A stretch of DNA of 64,000 bases from Streptomyces zingiberis (GCF_012034935.1 NZ_JAATEN010000010.1:62001-126000), one strand, 5' to 3'; counted from the first letter of the stretch, positions 25,295 through 34,319 are shown. Numbers and translations: made by a program. The notes: generated by a model not told the origin, from the sequence alone.

Positions 25295-26167
25295 TCACGG
25301 CGTGGTCAGGAACTCCTCGATCAGCTCGCGCAGCTCGTCGGGGCGGTCCACCCAGGGGTAGTGACCGCACTCCTTCAGCGTCTCGGAGCGGACCCGCGCT
25401 CCCGGGAAGGAGCCGGCCACCAGTTCACCGGAGCGGACGCCCGTCACGGCGTCGAGCGCGCCGGTGACCACCAGCACCGGGCAGGTGACCGCCGCCAGCC
25501 GCGCCAGCAGGGCCTCGCGCCCCGGCTCGTCCACGCCCTGCCAGAAGCCGGCCCGCGGCACCGGGTTGAGCTGGTCCGGCTCGGCCGCGGCATGGGCGCG
25601 CGCCGTCTCGTCCCAGCGGCCGTAGCCCATCGGCGCGGCCCGCCGCAGCAGGCCGCGCACCTCGTCGAGATCCGCGACGCTCGCCAGCCGCTCGACGGCC
25701 TCCGCCGCGTCCGGCCACCACTCCTCGTCCTGCCGGGAGAGGAAGATCTCCCGCGCGTCGCCGGGCAGTTCGCCCTGGAGCCGGGCGCCGGGGCAGAGCA
25801 GCACCAGCCGGGTCAGCCGGCCGGGGTGCGCGGCGGCGTACGCCTGGGCCGTGGCCGCCCCCGCGTCATGCGCGAGCAGCGCGAACCGCTCCAGGTCCAG
25901 GTGTTCGCGGAGCGCCTCCAGGTCCTCGGCGAGGGACGGGAAGGCGTACGCGGAGGGGTCGGCCGCGGCCGGGGAGCCGCCGGTGCCACGGGAGTCGGGG
26001 ATCACCAGCGGCCGGTGCGCGTCGAGGCCGCCGAGGTCGCCGAGGTACGCGGCGTCCCGCCCGGGCCCGCCGGCCAGGCAGATCAGCGGGGGAGCGGCCG
26101 AGCCGTCGCGCGGCCCGAGCACGCGGTGGGCGAGGTCGGCGGAGTCGTAGGAGCGGAAGTGGCGCAT
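25295..26167 (-). CDS. Alpha/beta hydrolase (proline iminopeptidase-like) with Asp nucleophile position
   Basis: Cytoplasmic alpha/beta-hydrolase fold protein of 290 residues. The oxyanion region CLAGGPGRDAAYL and DSRGTGGSP resemble proline iminopeptidases. The nucleophile elbow reads LLAHDAGAA, with Asp where peptidases and esterases have Ser (GxSxG); Asp is used by epoxide hydrolases and haloalkane dehalogenases. Acid and His candidates are VVTGALDAVTG and ECGHYPWVDRP. The start MRHFRSYDSADL is chosen because residues upstream are Arg/Pro/Gly-rich and unlike the family. Substrate unknown. Confidence 0.87.
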   Translation of the reverse strand: MRHFRSYDSADLAHRVLGPRDGSAAPPLICLAGGPGRDAAYLGDLGGLDAHRPLVIPDSRGTGGSPAAADPSAYAFPSLAEDLEALREHLDLERFALLAHDAGAATAQAYAAAHPGRLTRLVLLCPGARLQGELPGDAREIFLSRQDEEWWPDAAEAVERLASVADLDEVRGLLRRAAPMGYGRWDETARAHAAAEPDQLNPVPRAGFWQGVDEPGREALLARLAAVTCPVLVVTGALDAVTGVRSGELVAGSFPGARVRSETLKECGHYPWVDRPDELRELIEEFLTTP

Positions 26168-26490
26168 GAGGTGCGGGTGCCCCGCGGCGCGGGCGCCCAC
26201 CCCTCGCGCACGGGGTACGAGGGGCGCACGTCCCTGCCCCCGCCGGGGCTCAGGACCTCGTCGGGGCACGTTCCCCGGCGCCGGGGCGCCCCGGCAGGCG
26301 GTGGACGGCGCGTCCCGTCGCGGCGTGTGCCGGAGCCTCCCGCCCGGCCGGAAGGAGCGTTCCGCCCGCCGGGCGGGAGTCCGCGCCGCCTCTCCGGCCC
26401 GGCCTTCCGGCAGCCCTAGGTCCGAAGGACGAGGTTCCGACCAACTTTTGACAGGAGTCGCGGCGCTTTTTGCCCCTTACGCTGACGGTC
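26168..26490. other. Divergent intergenic region
   Basis: No gene. It contains a long imperfect cruciform (26337-26379: CTCCCGCCCGGC and complement, with an inner CGGAA/TTCCG stem). TTGACA at 26448-26453 has no -10 at a normal distance. Confidence 0.5.
26478..26483 (+). promoter_or_regulatory. -10 box for a leaderless MFS transcript
   Basis: TACGCT ends 7 nt before the ATG and no ribosome-binding site is present. Confidence 0.45.
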
Positions 26491-28221
26491 ATGACCGTTC
26501 CCGAGCCCCGGGAGGCCGCCGCACCCACCGACCTCACCGGCGGCGCCCCCGATCCCATCGATCGCACCGATCGCACCGATCCCACTGATCCCACCGGCCC
26601 CTCGCGCTCCCCGGCCCGGTCCGCCGGAGCGACCGCCGCTGCGGAGGGTGGGAAGGCCACCGTGACCGCCGCTTCCGTGACGCCCGCCTCCGTGGCCGCC
26701 GGCGCCCCCTCGGCCGCCGGGACCGCCGGGACCGTCGCCGGCCCCCGCGCCGCCGCCGTGGAGCGGGCGCCGTCCCCGCCGGGGAAGGCGGAGGCGCCGC
26801 CGCGGTCCATCTGGCGGCGGCCGTTCCGCGGGCTCACCCTCGGGATCATCTCCGTGGTCTCCCTGGTCGCGTTCGAGGCGAGCGCCGTGCACACCGCGAT
26901 GCCGGTGGCCGCGCACGCGCTGGACGGCATCCCGCTCTACGCCTACGCCTTCTCCGGCTACTTCACCGCCAGCCTCTTCGCGATGGCCCTCTCCGGCGAG
27001 TGGTGCGACCGCTCCGGGCCGCTCACCCCGCTGTTCACGGGGGTGGCCACGTTCGGCGGCGGCCTGGTGATCTCCGGCGCGGCCCAGGACATGTGGACCT
27101 TCGTGGGCGGCCGGGCCGTGCAGGGCGCCGGGGGCGGGCTGGTGATCGTCGCCCTCTACGTGGTCGTCGGCCGGGCCTACCCGGAGCGGCTGCGCCCCGC
27201 GGTGATGGCCTCGTTCTCGGCGGCCTGGGTGGTGCCGGTGCTCGTGGGGCCGGTGGTCTCCGGGACGGTCACGCAGCAGCTGGGCTGGCGCTGGGTGTTC
27301 CTCGGCATCCCCGTGCTGGTGCTGCTGCCGCTCACCGTGATGCTGCCCGCGCTGCGCCGGCTTCCCCGGCCCGCCGGCGGCACGGTGAACCGCCGTCGGG
27401 TGCTGCTCGCCCTCGGGGTGGCCGCCGGCGCCGGACTGCTCCAGTACGCCGGGCAGGACCGTACCCCCGCCGCCCTGCTGCCCGCCGCCGCCGGCCTGGC
27501 GCTGCTGGTGCCGTGCGTGCTGCGGCTGCTGCCGCGCGGCACGTTCCGCGCGGGGCACGGGCTGCCGGCGGTGGTGCTGCTGCGCGGGGTGGCGGCCGGG
27601 TCCTTCCTCGGCGCGGAGACCTTCGTCCCGCTGATGCTCGTCACCGAGCGGGGGCTGTCCGTGACCCTCGCCGGTCTGGCGCTCACCGGTGGCGGGCTGA
27701 CCTGGGCGCTCGGCTCGTACGCGCAGAGCCGGGCGCGGCTGGAGCCGCACCGGGAGCGGCTGATGCAGGTGGGCATGGGGCTGATGGCCGTCGCCATCGC
27801 CGGCCCCGCCCTGGCGCTCCTCGACGGGCTGCCGGGCTGGGCGCCGTGGACGCTGGTGGCGGTCTCCTGGGCGGTCGGCGGCTTCGGCATGGGGCTGACG
27901 ATCTCCAGCGCCAGCGTGCTGCTGCTGCGGCTCTCCCGGCCGGAGGAGGCGGGCACCAACTCGGCCTCGCTCCAGGTCTCCGACGCGCTCGGGAACATCG
28001 TGCTGGTCGGGCTGAGCGGCATCCTCTTCGTCTCCCTGGGCGGGGGAGCGGTGGCCGCCGGGGCGCACACCGCGGGTGTGGCCACCGGCGGGGCGGGCGC
28101 CGCCGGTGGCCACGGCGCCGCGTTCACCGCGGTGTACCTGGCCATGGGCGCCGTCGCCCTCACGGGCGCCTGGATCGCCACCCGGCTGAGCCCGCGGGCG
28201 GCGGAGGCCCGGACGGGGTGA
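26491..28221 (+). CDS. MFS transporter with long cytoplasmic N-terminus
   Basis: Integral membrane major-facilitator protein of 576 residues, probably a drug or metabolite exporter. Hydrophobic spans begin near residue 115 (LTLGIISVVSLVAFEASAVH) and continue to the end; GEWCDRSGPLTPL fits the loop 2-3 motif and AVQGAGGGLVIVALYVVVG the conserved span after it. The first about 110 residues are a low-complexity tail rich in Ala, Pro, Thr and Asp, including five D-x-T/I triplets from a 9-bp DNA repeat. There is no ribosome-binding site; it may be leaderless. Substrate unknown; the adjacent helicase gives no clue. Confidence 0.87.
   Translation: MTVPEPREAAAPTDLTGGAPDPIDRTDRTDPTDPTGPSRSPARSAGATAAAEGGKATVTAASVTPASVAAGAPSAAGTAGTVAGPRAAAVERAPSPPGKAEAPPRSIWRRPFRGLTLGIISVVSLVAFEASAVHTAMPVAAHALDGIPLYAYAFSGYFTASLFAMALSGEWCDRSGPLTPLFTGVATFGGGLVISGAAQDMWTFVGGRAVQGAGGGLVIVALYVVVGRAYPERLRPAVMASFSAAWVVPVLVGPVVSGTVTQQLGWRWVFLGIPVLVLLPLTVMLPALRRLPRPAGGTVNRRRVLLALGVAAGAGLLQYAGQDRTPAALLPAAAGLALLVPCVLRLLPRGTFRAGHGLPAVVLLRGVAAGSFLGAETFVPLMLVTERGLSVTLAGLALTGGGLTWALGSYAQSRARLEPHRERLMQVGMGLMAVAIAGPALALLDGLPGWAPWTLVAVSWAVGGFGMGLTISSASVLLLRLSRPEEAGTNSASLQVSDALGNIVLVGLSGILFVSLGGGAVAAGAHTAGVATGGAGAAGGHGAAFTAVYLAMGAVALTGAWIATRLSPRAAEARTG
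26551..26595 (+). repeat. 9-bp in-frame repeat at the MFS N-terminus
   Basis: Five units of GATCNCANN, coding for DPI-DRT-DRT-DPT-DPT. Slippage would change the length of the tail without breaking the frame. Confidence 0.8.
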
Positions 28222-28468
28222 ACGTCCGCCCGGACCCCCGGGATCCGCGGAAGGCCCTCGACGAGCCGGCCGCGGCCCGTGGCGCGGCGAGGCCGGGGAA
28301 GCAGTGGCCGGGACCGGGTGAGCGGTGGGCGGGATCCCTCGTCCCCGCACACCGCCCTGTGACGGGCGTCGCACTCCTGCCCGACATGGATCGGGGCGCC
28401 GGACGGCGGTCCCGCTCCCCGGTAGGGTGACCCGGTCGTCGTCCGCACCGAGGCCCCCACCGGAGACC

Positions 28469-30259
28469 GTGACTACCACCGGCACCACGTCCCACCACCT
28501 CTCGCCCGCCTTCCCCGGCCGCGCCCCCTGGGGTACCGCCAACAAGCTGCGCGCCTGGCAGCAGGGGGCGCTCGACCGGTACATCGAGCAGCAGCCGCGG
28601 GACTTCCTCGCGGTCGCCACCCCCGGCGCGGGCAAGACGACCTTCGCGCTCACCCTCGCCTCCTGGCTCCTCCACCACCACGTGGTCCAGCAGGTGACGG
28701 TGGTGGCGCCCACCGAGCACCTGAAGAAGCAGTGGGCGGAGGCGGCGGCCCGGATCGGGATCAAGCTCGACCCGGAGTACTCGGCCGGCCCGCTCGGCCG
28801 CGAGTACCACGGCGTGGCGGTGACCTACGCGGGGGTCGGCGTCCGCCCGATGCTCCACCGCAACCGGATCGAGCAGCGCAAGACCCTGGTGATCCTCGAC
28901 GAGATCCACCACGCCGGCGACTCCAAGTCCTGGGGCGAGGCGTGCCTGGAGGCGTTCGAGCCGGCCACGCGGCGGCTGGCGCTCACCGGCACGCCGTTCC
29001 GCTCGGACACCAACCCGATCCCGTTCGTCGCCTACGAGGAGGGCCCGGACGGCGTCCGCCGCTCCTCCGCCGACTACACCTACGGCTACGGCAACGCGCT
29101 GAACGACGGTGTCGTCCGCCCGGTCATCTTCCTCTCCTACAGCGGCAACATGCGCTGGCGCACCAAGGCCGGTGACGAGCTGGAGGCGCGGCTCGGCGAG
29201 CCGATGACGAAGGACGCCGTCTCCCAGGCGTGGCGGACCGCGCTGGACCCGCGGGGGGACTGGATGCCGAAGGTGCTCCAGGCCGCCGACCACCGCCTCG
29301 GCGAGGTCCGCAAGGCCATCCCCGACGCGGGCGGGCTGGTGATCGCCGCCGACCAGGACTCGGCGCGCGCCTACGCCAAGCTGCTCCGGGAGATCACCGG
29401 CACCTCCCCGACCGTCGTGCTCTCCGACGACACCGGTGCCTCGCAGCGCATCGACGACTTCAGCGCCTCGCAGGACCGCTGGATGGTCGCGGTGCGCATG
29501 GTCTCCGAGGGCGTGGACGTGCCGCGGCTGGCCGTCGGCGTCTACGCGACGACGATCTCCACCCCGCTGTTCTTCGCGCAGGCCGTGGGGCGTTTCGTCC
29601 GCTCCCGGCGGCGTGGCGAGACGGCGTCCGTCTTCCTGCCCACCATCCCCGACCTGCTCGGCTTCGCCAACGAGATGGAGACCGAGCGGGACCACGTCCT
29701 GGACCGCCCGAAGAAGGGCGGCGAGGAGGACCCCTACGCCGAGGAGGAGAAGCTCCTCCAGGAGGCGGAGAAGCAGCAGGACGAGGAGACCGGCGAGCAG
29801 GACGCGCTGCCCTTCGAGGCGCTGGAGTCGGACGCGGTCTTCGACCGGGTGCTCTACGACGGCGCCGAGTTCGGCATGCAGGCGCACCCGGGCAGCGAGG
29901 AGGAGCAGGACTACCTGGGCATCCCCGGGCTGCTCGAACCGGACCAGGTGCAGATGCTGCTCCAGAAGCGGCAGGCGCGGCAGATCGCGCACAGCCGGCG
30001 GAAGCCGGCCGAGGAGGCCGATCTGCTGGAACTCCCGGCGGAACGGCGGCCGGTGGTCACCCACAAGGAGCTGATGGAGCTGCGGAAGCAGCTCAACAGC
30101 CTGGTCGGCGCCTATGCCCACCAGAGCGGCAAACCGCACGGCGTGATCCACACCGAGCTGCGGCGGGTCTGCGGCGGTCCGCCGAGCGCGGAGGCCACGG
30201 CCGGGCAGCTCGGGGAGCGGATCAAGAAGGTCAAGGAGTGGGCCACCCGGATGCGGTGA
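28469..30259 (+). CDS. DEAD/DEAH-box superfamily 2 helicase
   Basis: ATP-dependent nucleic-acid helicase or translocase of 596 residues. Motif I is TPGAGKTT (about 51-58), motif II DEIHH, motif III LTGTPFRSD, and motif VI QAVGRFVRSRRRGE, giving a complete SF2 core. The C-terminal about 190 residues are highly charged (EEEKLLQEAEKQQDEE) and end in a conserved basic region (GERIKKVKEWATRMR). The GTG start has a close GGAG; sequence upstream of it is not protein-like. The gene stands alone. It is a conserved actinobacterial type without an assigned pathway; a link to restriction systems is possible by motif, but no methylase or nuclease lies nearby. Confidence 0.88.
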   Translation: MTTTGTTSHHLSPAFPGRAPWGTANKLRAWQQGALDRYIEQQPRDFLAVATPGAGKTTFALTLASWLLHHHVVQQVTVVAPTEHLKKQWAEAAARIGIKLDPEYSAGPLGREYHGVAVTYAGVGVRPMLHRNRIEQRKTLVILDEIHHAGDSKSWGEACLEAFEPATRRLALTGTPFRSDTNPIPFVAYEEGPDGVRRSSADYTYGYGNALNDGVVRPVIFLSYSGNMRWRTKAGDELEARLGEPMTKDAVSQAWRTALDPRGDWMPKVLQAADHRLGEVRKAIPDAGGLVIAADQDSARAYAKLLREITGTSPTVVLSDDTGASQRIDDFSASQDRWMVAVRMVSEGVDVPRLAVGVYATTISTPLFFAQAVGRFVRSRRRGETASVFLPTIPDLLGFANEMETERDHVLDRPKKGGEEDPYAEEEKLLQEAEKQQDEETGEQDALPFEALESDAVFDRVLYDGAEFGMQAHPGSEEEQDYLGIPGLLEPDQVQMLLQKRQARQIAHSRRKPAEEADLLELPAERRPVVTHKELMELRKQLNSLVGAYAHQSGKPHGVIHTELRRVCGGPPSAEATAGQLGERIKKVKEWATRMR

Positions 30260-30794
30260 GGCCCGGGACCTCTCCCGGTCCGCCACCGCGCCCGCGTGTC
30301 CGGCCTCGGCCGGGTGTGGGCGGCGTGGCTGGGCGGGGTGCGGCTGCGGGCAGGCGCGGCGGTGTCCGTGGGCCGGTCCGGGCCGGGTCCGGCCCGGACC
30401 GTTGCCGCCGCTGTTCGGGGTCCGTTCCTGTCCGTTCCCGCCCGGGCGGGCCCGTTTCCGGCTGTGTTCCGTCTGCGTTCCGGCTGGTTTCCGGCTGCGC
30501 GGGGCGTTCCGCCTTCCCCGCCGTCCACCTCCGGGTGCCCGTTCGGCGTCCGCGTGGTGATCACCGGTCGGCCCAAACGGGATGAATGGGTACGGGAATG
30601 CCCGGATTCTGGACGGCCCCTTCCGCTGAGCGGGACAGGTCAGTAGCGTTCCGCTCACTCAGACGCACCGTGGCAACCCCGCCATGGTGCGCAGCCGGTG
30701 CCAAGCGACCGGCGGCCTCTCCGCGCGCTGCCGCTGGGACCGGCATCGCACCTGCCGTGAGAAGCCGCCGCCACTCACCCGAGGAGGGGGCGTC
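30260..30794 (+). other. Upstream region of the IclR gene
   Basis: No gene. The only clear element is a palindromic operator-like site at 30621-30657. Confidence 0.45.
30621..30657 (+). promoter_or_regulatory. Putative IclR-type operator
   Basis: TTCCGCTGAGCGGGA is a 15-bp palindrome around a central G with one mismatch; a third half-site, TTCCGCTCA, lies 13 nt further on. IclR proteins typically bind such palindromes in front of their own gene. Confidence 0.45.
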
Positions 30795-31436
30795 GTGACC
30801 GCGGAGACGTCTCAAACGCTCGACCGAGGACTGAGGGTCCTCAAACTGCTGGCCGATACCGACCACGGCCTGACCGTGACCGAGCTGTCGAACAAGCTCG
30901 GCGTCAACCGGACGGTGGTCTACCGACTTCTGGCCACCCTGGAACAGCACGCGCTCGTCCGCCGTGACCTCGGTGGACGCGCCCGGGTCGGCCTGGGCGT
31001 GCTGCGCCTGGGCCGGCAGGTCCATCCCCTGGTCAGAGAGGCCGCGCTGCCCGCGCTGCGCTCCCTGGCCGAGGACATCGGGGCCACCGCCCACCTGACC
31101 CTGGTCGACGGCACGGACGCGCTGGCCGTGGCGGTGGTCGAACCGACCTGGACCGACTACCACGTCGCCTACCGGGCCGGGTTCCGTCATCCGCTGGAAC
31201 AGGGCGCGGCGGGGCGGGCCATCCTGGCCGCCCGGCAGAACCCGGGCACGGACCCGGGCTTCTCCCTCACCCACGGCGAGCTCCAGGCCGGGGCGAGCGG
31301 GGTGGCCGCGCCGCTGCTGGGGGTGACGGGGGTGGAGGGCAGCGTCGGTGTGGTGATGCTCGCCGACTCCGTTCCCGAACGGGTGGGGCCGCGCGTGGCC
31401 GACGCGGCCCGCGAGGTCTCCGACGCGCTGCGCTGA
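30795..31436 (+). CDS. IclR-family transcriptional regulator
   Basis: Regulator of 213 residues. The N-terminal helix-turn-helix is QTLDRGLRVLKLLADTDHGL then TVTELSNKLGVNRTVVYRLL, and the effector domain follows from about residue 75 (LREAALPALRSLAEDIGATAHL-type). It is shorter than the usual 250 residues because the effector domain is compact near GASGVAAPLLGVTG. The GTG has a strong GAGGAGGGGG in front. The neighbour downstream is a Lon-like protease with its own leaderless promoter, so shared regulation is uncertain. Confidence 0.92.
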   Translation: MTAETSQTLDRGLRVLKLLADTDHGLTVTELSNKLGVNRTVVYRLLATLEQHALVRRDLGGRARVGLGVLRLGRQVHPLVREAALPALRSLAEDIGATAHLTLVDGTDALAVAVVEPTWTDYHVAYRAGFRHPLEQGAAGRAILAARQNPGTDPGFSLTHGELQAGASGVAAPLLGVTGVEGSVGVVMLADSVPERVGPRVADAAREVSDALR

Positions 31437-31499
31437 CCCTCCCGGGGGGTCTCGTCCCGAACGGGCCCCCGGCCGTCCGGCGGGGGGCCGCGGGTCCAC

Positions 31500-31505
31500 T
31501 AGATT
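31500..31505 (+). promoter_or_regulatory. -10 box for a leaderless Lon-like transcript
   Basis: TAGATT ends 6 nt before the ATG, with no ribosome-binding site. Confidence 0.55.
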
Positions 31506-31511
31506 CACCCC

Positions 31512-32297
31512 ATGCCCGCCGTGACCCGCTCCCGGATCCTCGCCGCCTGCGCGGTGCCCGTTCTCGCCCTGTTCGCGGTGGCGGCCCTCGCGCCGCTGCC
31601 GTTCAGCCTGGCGGAGCCCGGCCTCACGGCCGATGTGCTCGGTGAGCGGAAGGGCGAGAAGGTGATCACCGTCTCCGGCGCCGAGACCCGGCGGACCAGC
31701 GGTGAGCTGCTGATGACGACCATCGCCGCCACCGGGCCGGACGCGGACGTGGGCCTGGCCGACGTCGTCGACGGCTGGTTCCGCTCGGACCGCGCGGTGA
31801 TGCCCCGCGACTCGGTCTACCCCGTGGGCGAGAACCCGGAGGAGATCGAGCGGCACACCCGCGAGGAGATGAAGCAGTCGCAGGACACCGCGACCGCCGC
31901 CGCGCTGGACCTCCTCGACCGCTCGCCGAAGAAGGTACGGGTGACGCTGCGGCTGGCGGACGTGGGCGGGCCCAGCGCCGGGCTGATGTTCGCCCTCGGG
32001 GTCGTCGACACACTGGACGGGGACGGCCGCGGCGGTGACCTGACCGGCGGCGCGACGATCGCCGGCACCGGCACCATCACCGCCGACGGCCGGGTCGGCC
32101 CGGTCGGCGGGGTGCCGCTGAAGACCCAGGCCGCCGCGCGGGACGGCGCGACGGCCTTCCTCGTGCCCAAGGCGGAGTGCGGGGACGCCGCCAAGGAGAA
32201 GCCGGCGGGGCTGCGGCTGATCCCGGTCACCAGCCTGAAGGGGGCCGTCACCGCCCTCACCGCGCTCCGGGACGGCGGCCGGGTCCCCACCTGCTGA
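31512..32297 (+). CDS. Membrane-anchored Lon-like (S16) protease without PDZ domain
   Basis: Protein of 261 residues with one N-terminal membrane span (ILAACAVPVLALFAVAALA), then an extracytoplasmic region. The C-terminal half is a Lon proteolytic domain with the Ser-Lys dyad: GGPSAGLMFALG (Ser155) and GGVPLKTQAA (Lys204), plus the conserved GTGTITADGRVGPVGG. The related YlbL-type proteins carry a PDZ domain between span and protease; here that region is short and no PDZ is seen. Likely role is cell-surface proteolysis; substrate unknown. Confidence 0.85.
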   Translation: MPAVTRSRILAACAVPVLALFAVAALAPLPFSLAEPGLTADVLGERKGEKVITVSGAETRRTSGELLMTTIAATGPDADVGLADVVDGWFRSDRAVMPRDSVYPVGENPEEIERHTREEMKQSQDTATAAALDLLDRSPKKVRVTLRLADVGGPSAGLMFALGVVDTLDGDGRGGDLTGGATIAGTGTITADGRVGPVGGVPLKTQAAARDGATAFLVPKAECGDAAKEKPAGLRLIPVTSLKGAVTALTALRDGGRVPTC

Positions 32298-32404
32298 ACC
32301 TGCTGTACCCGCTGTACCCGCTCAACTTGCTGACGGGCGCAGCCCGGCGGCCCGCCCGCACCGGGCCGGGAGGCCCCCGGGCCGGTGCGCTCACCGGCCA
32401 CGCG

Positions 32405-32902
32405 TCAGCCGCCGGGGCCCCGTCCCGCCGTCTCCCCGTCCGCCGCCGCCTGCCGGACCAGGGGGACGATCCGCAGTGGCACCGGGTTCTCCATCACGAT
32501 CGCCGTCGCGGCCCGCACGATGCCGGAGAACCCGACCACCAGGTCGATCACCCGCTGGAGGTCGGCGTTGGAGCGGGCCACCAGCCGGCAGAGCATGTCG
32601 CCCTCGCCGGTGATGGTGTGCAGCTCCAGCACCTCCGGCACCCCCGCCAGATGGGCCCGGACGTCCGCGCCCTGCCCCTGCTTGATCTCCAGCGTGGCGA
32701 AGGCCGTCACCGGGTAGCCCAGCGCGGCCGGGTCCACGTCCGGGCCGAAGCCGCGGATCACGCCGCCCGCGCGCAGCCGGTCCAGCCGCGCCTGCGCCGT
32801 CCCGCGGGCCACCCCCAGCCGCCGGGACGCCTCCAGCACCCCGATCCGCGGCTCCTGGGCCAGCAGCTCCAGCAGCCGGCCGTCCAGCGCGTCGATCCCC
32901 AT
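32405..32902 (-). CDS. Lrp/AsnC-family regulator, divergent from hppD
   Basis: DNA-binding regulator of 165 residues with an N-terminal helix-turn-helix (LDGRLLELLAQEPRIGVLEA then SRRLGVARGTAQARLDRL) and a C-terminal RAM/ACT-like ligand domain (VTAFATLEIKQG ... TITGEGDMLCRLVARSNAD). The ATG lies 6 nt from GGAGG; a GTG two codons upstream overlaps the ribosome site and is rejected. Divergence from hppD and paired repeats in the shared region suggest it controls tyrosine breakdown, perhaps sensing an aromatic amino or keto acid. That role is inferred from position. Confidence 0.92.
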   Translation of the reverse strand: MGIDALDGRLLELLAQEPRIGVLEASRRLGVARGTAQARLDRLRAGGVIRGFGPDVDPAALGYPVTAFATLEIKQGQGADVRAHLAGVPEVLELHTITGEGDMLCRLVARSNADLQRVIDLVVGFSGIVRAATAIVMENPVPLRIVPLVRQAAADGETAGRGPGG

Positions 32903-32926
32903 GGTCACCCTCCAGCGGTGGTCACC

Positions 32927-32974
32927 CTGTGCAGATGGTCCGGCATTATCGCCTGCTCTCTGTGCAGAATGTCC
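32927..32974. promoter_or_regulatory. Paired 15-bp repeats in the hppD/Lrp promoter region
   Basis: CTGTGCAGATGGTCC (32927-32941) and CTGTGCAGAATGTCC (32960-32974) match at 13 of 15 positions and are exactly 33 bp apart, three helical turns. This fits an Lrp oligomer binding one face of the DNA. Confidence 0.6.
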
Positions 32975-33026
32975 AGGGGAAACGCGAACTATTGCGCACC
33001 TTGTGAACCGCGGAGACGCTGATCAC

Positions 33027-34172
33027 ATGACTGAGACGATGAACCAGACCCCGGTCACGGCCCGGCAGGCCGACCCCTTCCCCGTGAAAGGGATGCACGC
33101 CGTCGTCTTCGCCGTCGGCAACGCCAAGCAGGCCGCCCACTACTACTCGACCGCCTTCGGCATGAAGCGCGTGGCCTACTCCGGACCGGAGAACGGCTCC
33201 CGCGAGACGGCCAGTTACGTCCTGGAGTCCGGCGGCGCCCGCTTCGTCTTCACCAGCGTCGTCAAGCAGTCCACCGAGCACGGCCGGTTCCTCGCCGAGC
33301 ACGTGGCCGCGCACGGCGACGGCGTGATCGACCTCGCCCTGGAGGTGCCGGACGTCCGCGCCGCCTACGCCTACGCCGTCGAGCACGGCGCCACCGGGCT
33401 GGAGGAGCCGCACGAGGTCGGCGACGAGCACGGCACCGTCGTCCTCGCCGCCGTCGCCACCTACGGCGAGACCCGGCACACCCTGGTGCAGCGCGTCGAC
33501 TACACCGGTCCGTACCTCCCCGGCTACGTGGCCGCCGAGCCGGTGGTGGAGCCCCCGGCCAAGCGGTTCTTCCAGGCCATCGACCACTGCGTGGGCAACG
33601 TCGAACTCGGCCGGATGAACGACTGGGTGGGCTTCTACAACCGCGTCATGGGCTTCACCAACATGAAGGAGTTCGTGGGCGACGACATCGCCACCGAGTA
33701 CTCCGCCCTGATGTCGAAGGTCGTCGCGGACGGCACCCTCAAGGTGAAGTTCCCGATCAACGAGCCCGCCGTGGCCCGGAAGAAGTCGCAGATCGACGAG
33801 TACCTGGAGTTCTACGGCGGTCCCGGCGTGCAGCACATCGCGCTGGCCACCAACGACATCGTCGCCACCGTGCGCGGGATGCGCGCCGCCGGCGTGGAGT
33901 TCCTCGACACCCCCGACTCCTACTACGACACCCTCGGCGAGTGGGCCGGCGAGACCCGGGTGCCGGTGGCGGTGCTCCGCGAGCTGAAGATCCTCGTCGA
34001 CCGGGACGAGGACGGCTACCTCCTGCAGATCTTCACCAAGCCGGTCCAGGACCGGCCGACGGTCTTCTTCGAGCTGATCGAGCGCCACGGCTCCATGGGC
34101 TTCGGCAAGGGGAACTTCAAGGCGCTCTTCGAGGCCATCGAGCGGGAGCAGGCCCGCCGCGGCAACCTCTGA
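33027..34172 (+). CDS. hppD: 4-hydroxyphenylpyruvate dioxygenase
   Basis: Fe(II) enzyme of tyrosine catabolism that converts 4-hydroxyphenylpyruvate to homogentisate, 381 residues, the usual length in Streptomyces. Iron ligands are visible as IDHCVGNV (His187), GVQHIALATND (His270) and FFELIERHG (Glu349). The N-terminal non-catalytic vicinal-oxygen-chelate repeat is also present (GMHAVVFAVGNAKQAAHYY). Homogentisate can oxidise to brown pigment. The start ATG has GGAG 11 nt upstream; an internal ATG four codons on is less favoured. The divergent Lrp gene is its likely regulator. Confidence 0.96.
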   Translation: MTETMNQTPVTARQADPFPVKGMHAVVFAVGNAKQAAHYYSTAFGMKRVAYSGPENGSRETASYVLESGGARFVFTSVVKQSTEHGRFLAEHVAAHGDGVIDLALEVPDVRAAYAYAVEHGATGLEEPHEVGDEHGTVVLAAVATYGETRHTLVQRVDYTGPYLPGYVAAEPVVEPPAKRFFQAIDHCVGNVELGRMNDWVGFYNRVMGFTNMKEFVGDDIATEYSALMSKVVADGTLKVKFPINEPAVARKKSQIDEYLEFYGGPGVQHIALATNDIVATVRGMRAAGVEFLDTPDSYYDTLGEWAGETRVPVAVLRELKILVDRDEDGYLLQIFTKPVQDRPTVFFELIERHGSMGFGKGNFKALFEAIEREQARRGNL

Positions 34173-34319
34173 CGGCCCCGGGCCCCGCACGCCGCCGCCC
34201 ACCCCGCCCCCGGGCGGGCGGCGGCGCGCGGCCGTGCGCGGCGCCGGGCCCAACTCCCCGCGCGGATCGGGCCGTCCGCCCGTCTTCCCAGGGGCAGGGA
34301 CGGCTGTCACCCTGAGCCC

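Noticed and set aside
26448..26483. TTGACA as the -35 of the MFS promoter
   Set aside because: The only plausible -10 (TACGCT) is 24 nt away, too far for a normal sigma-70 promoter.
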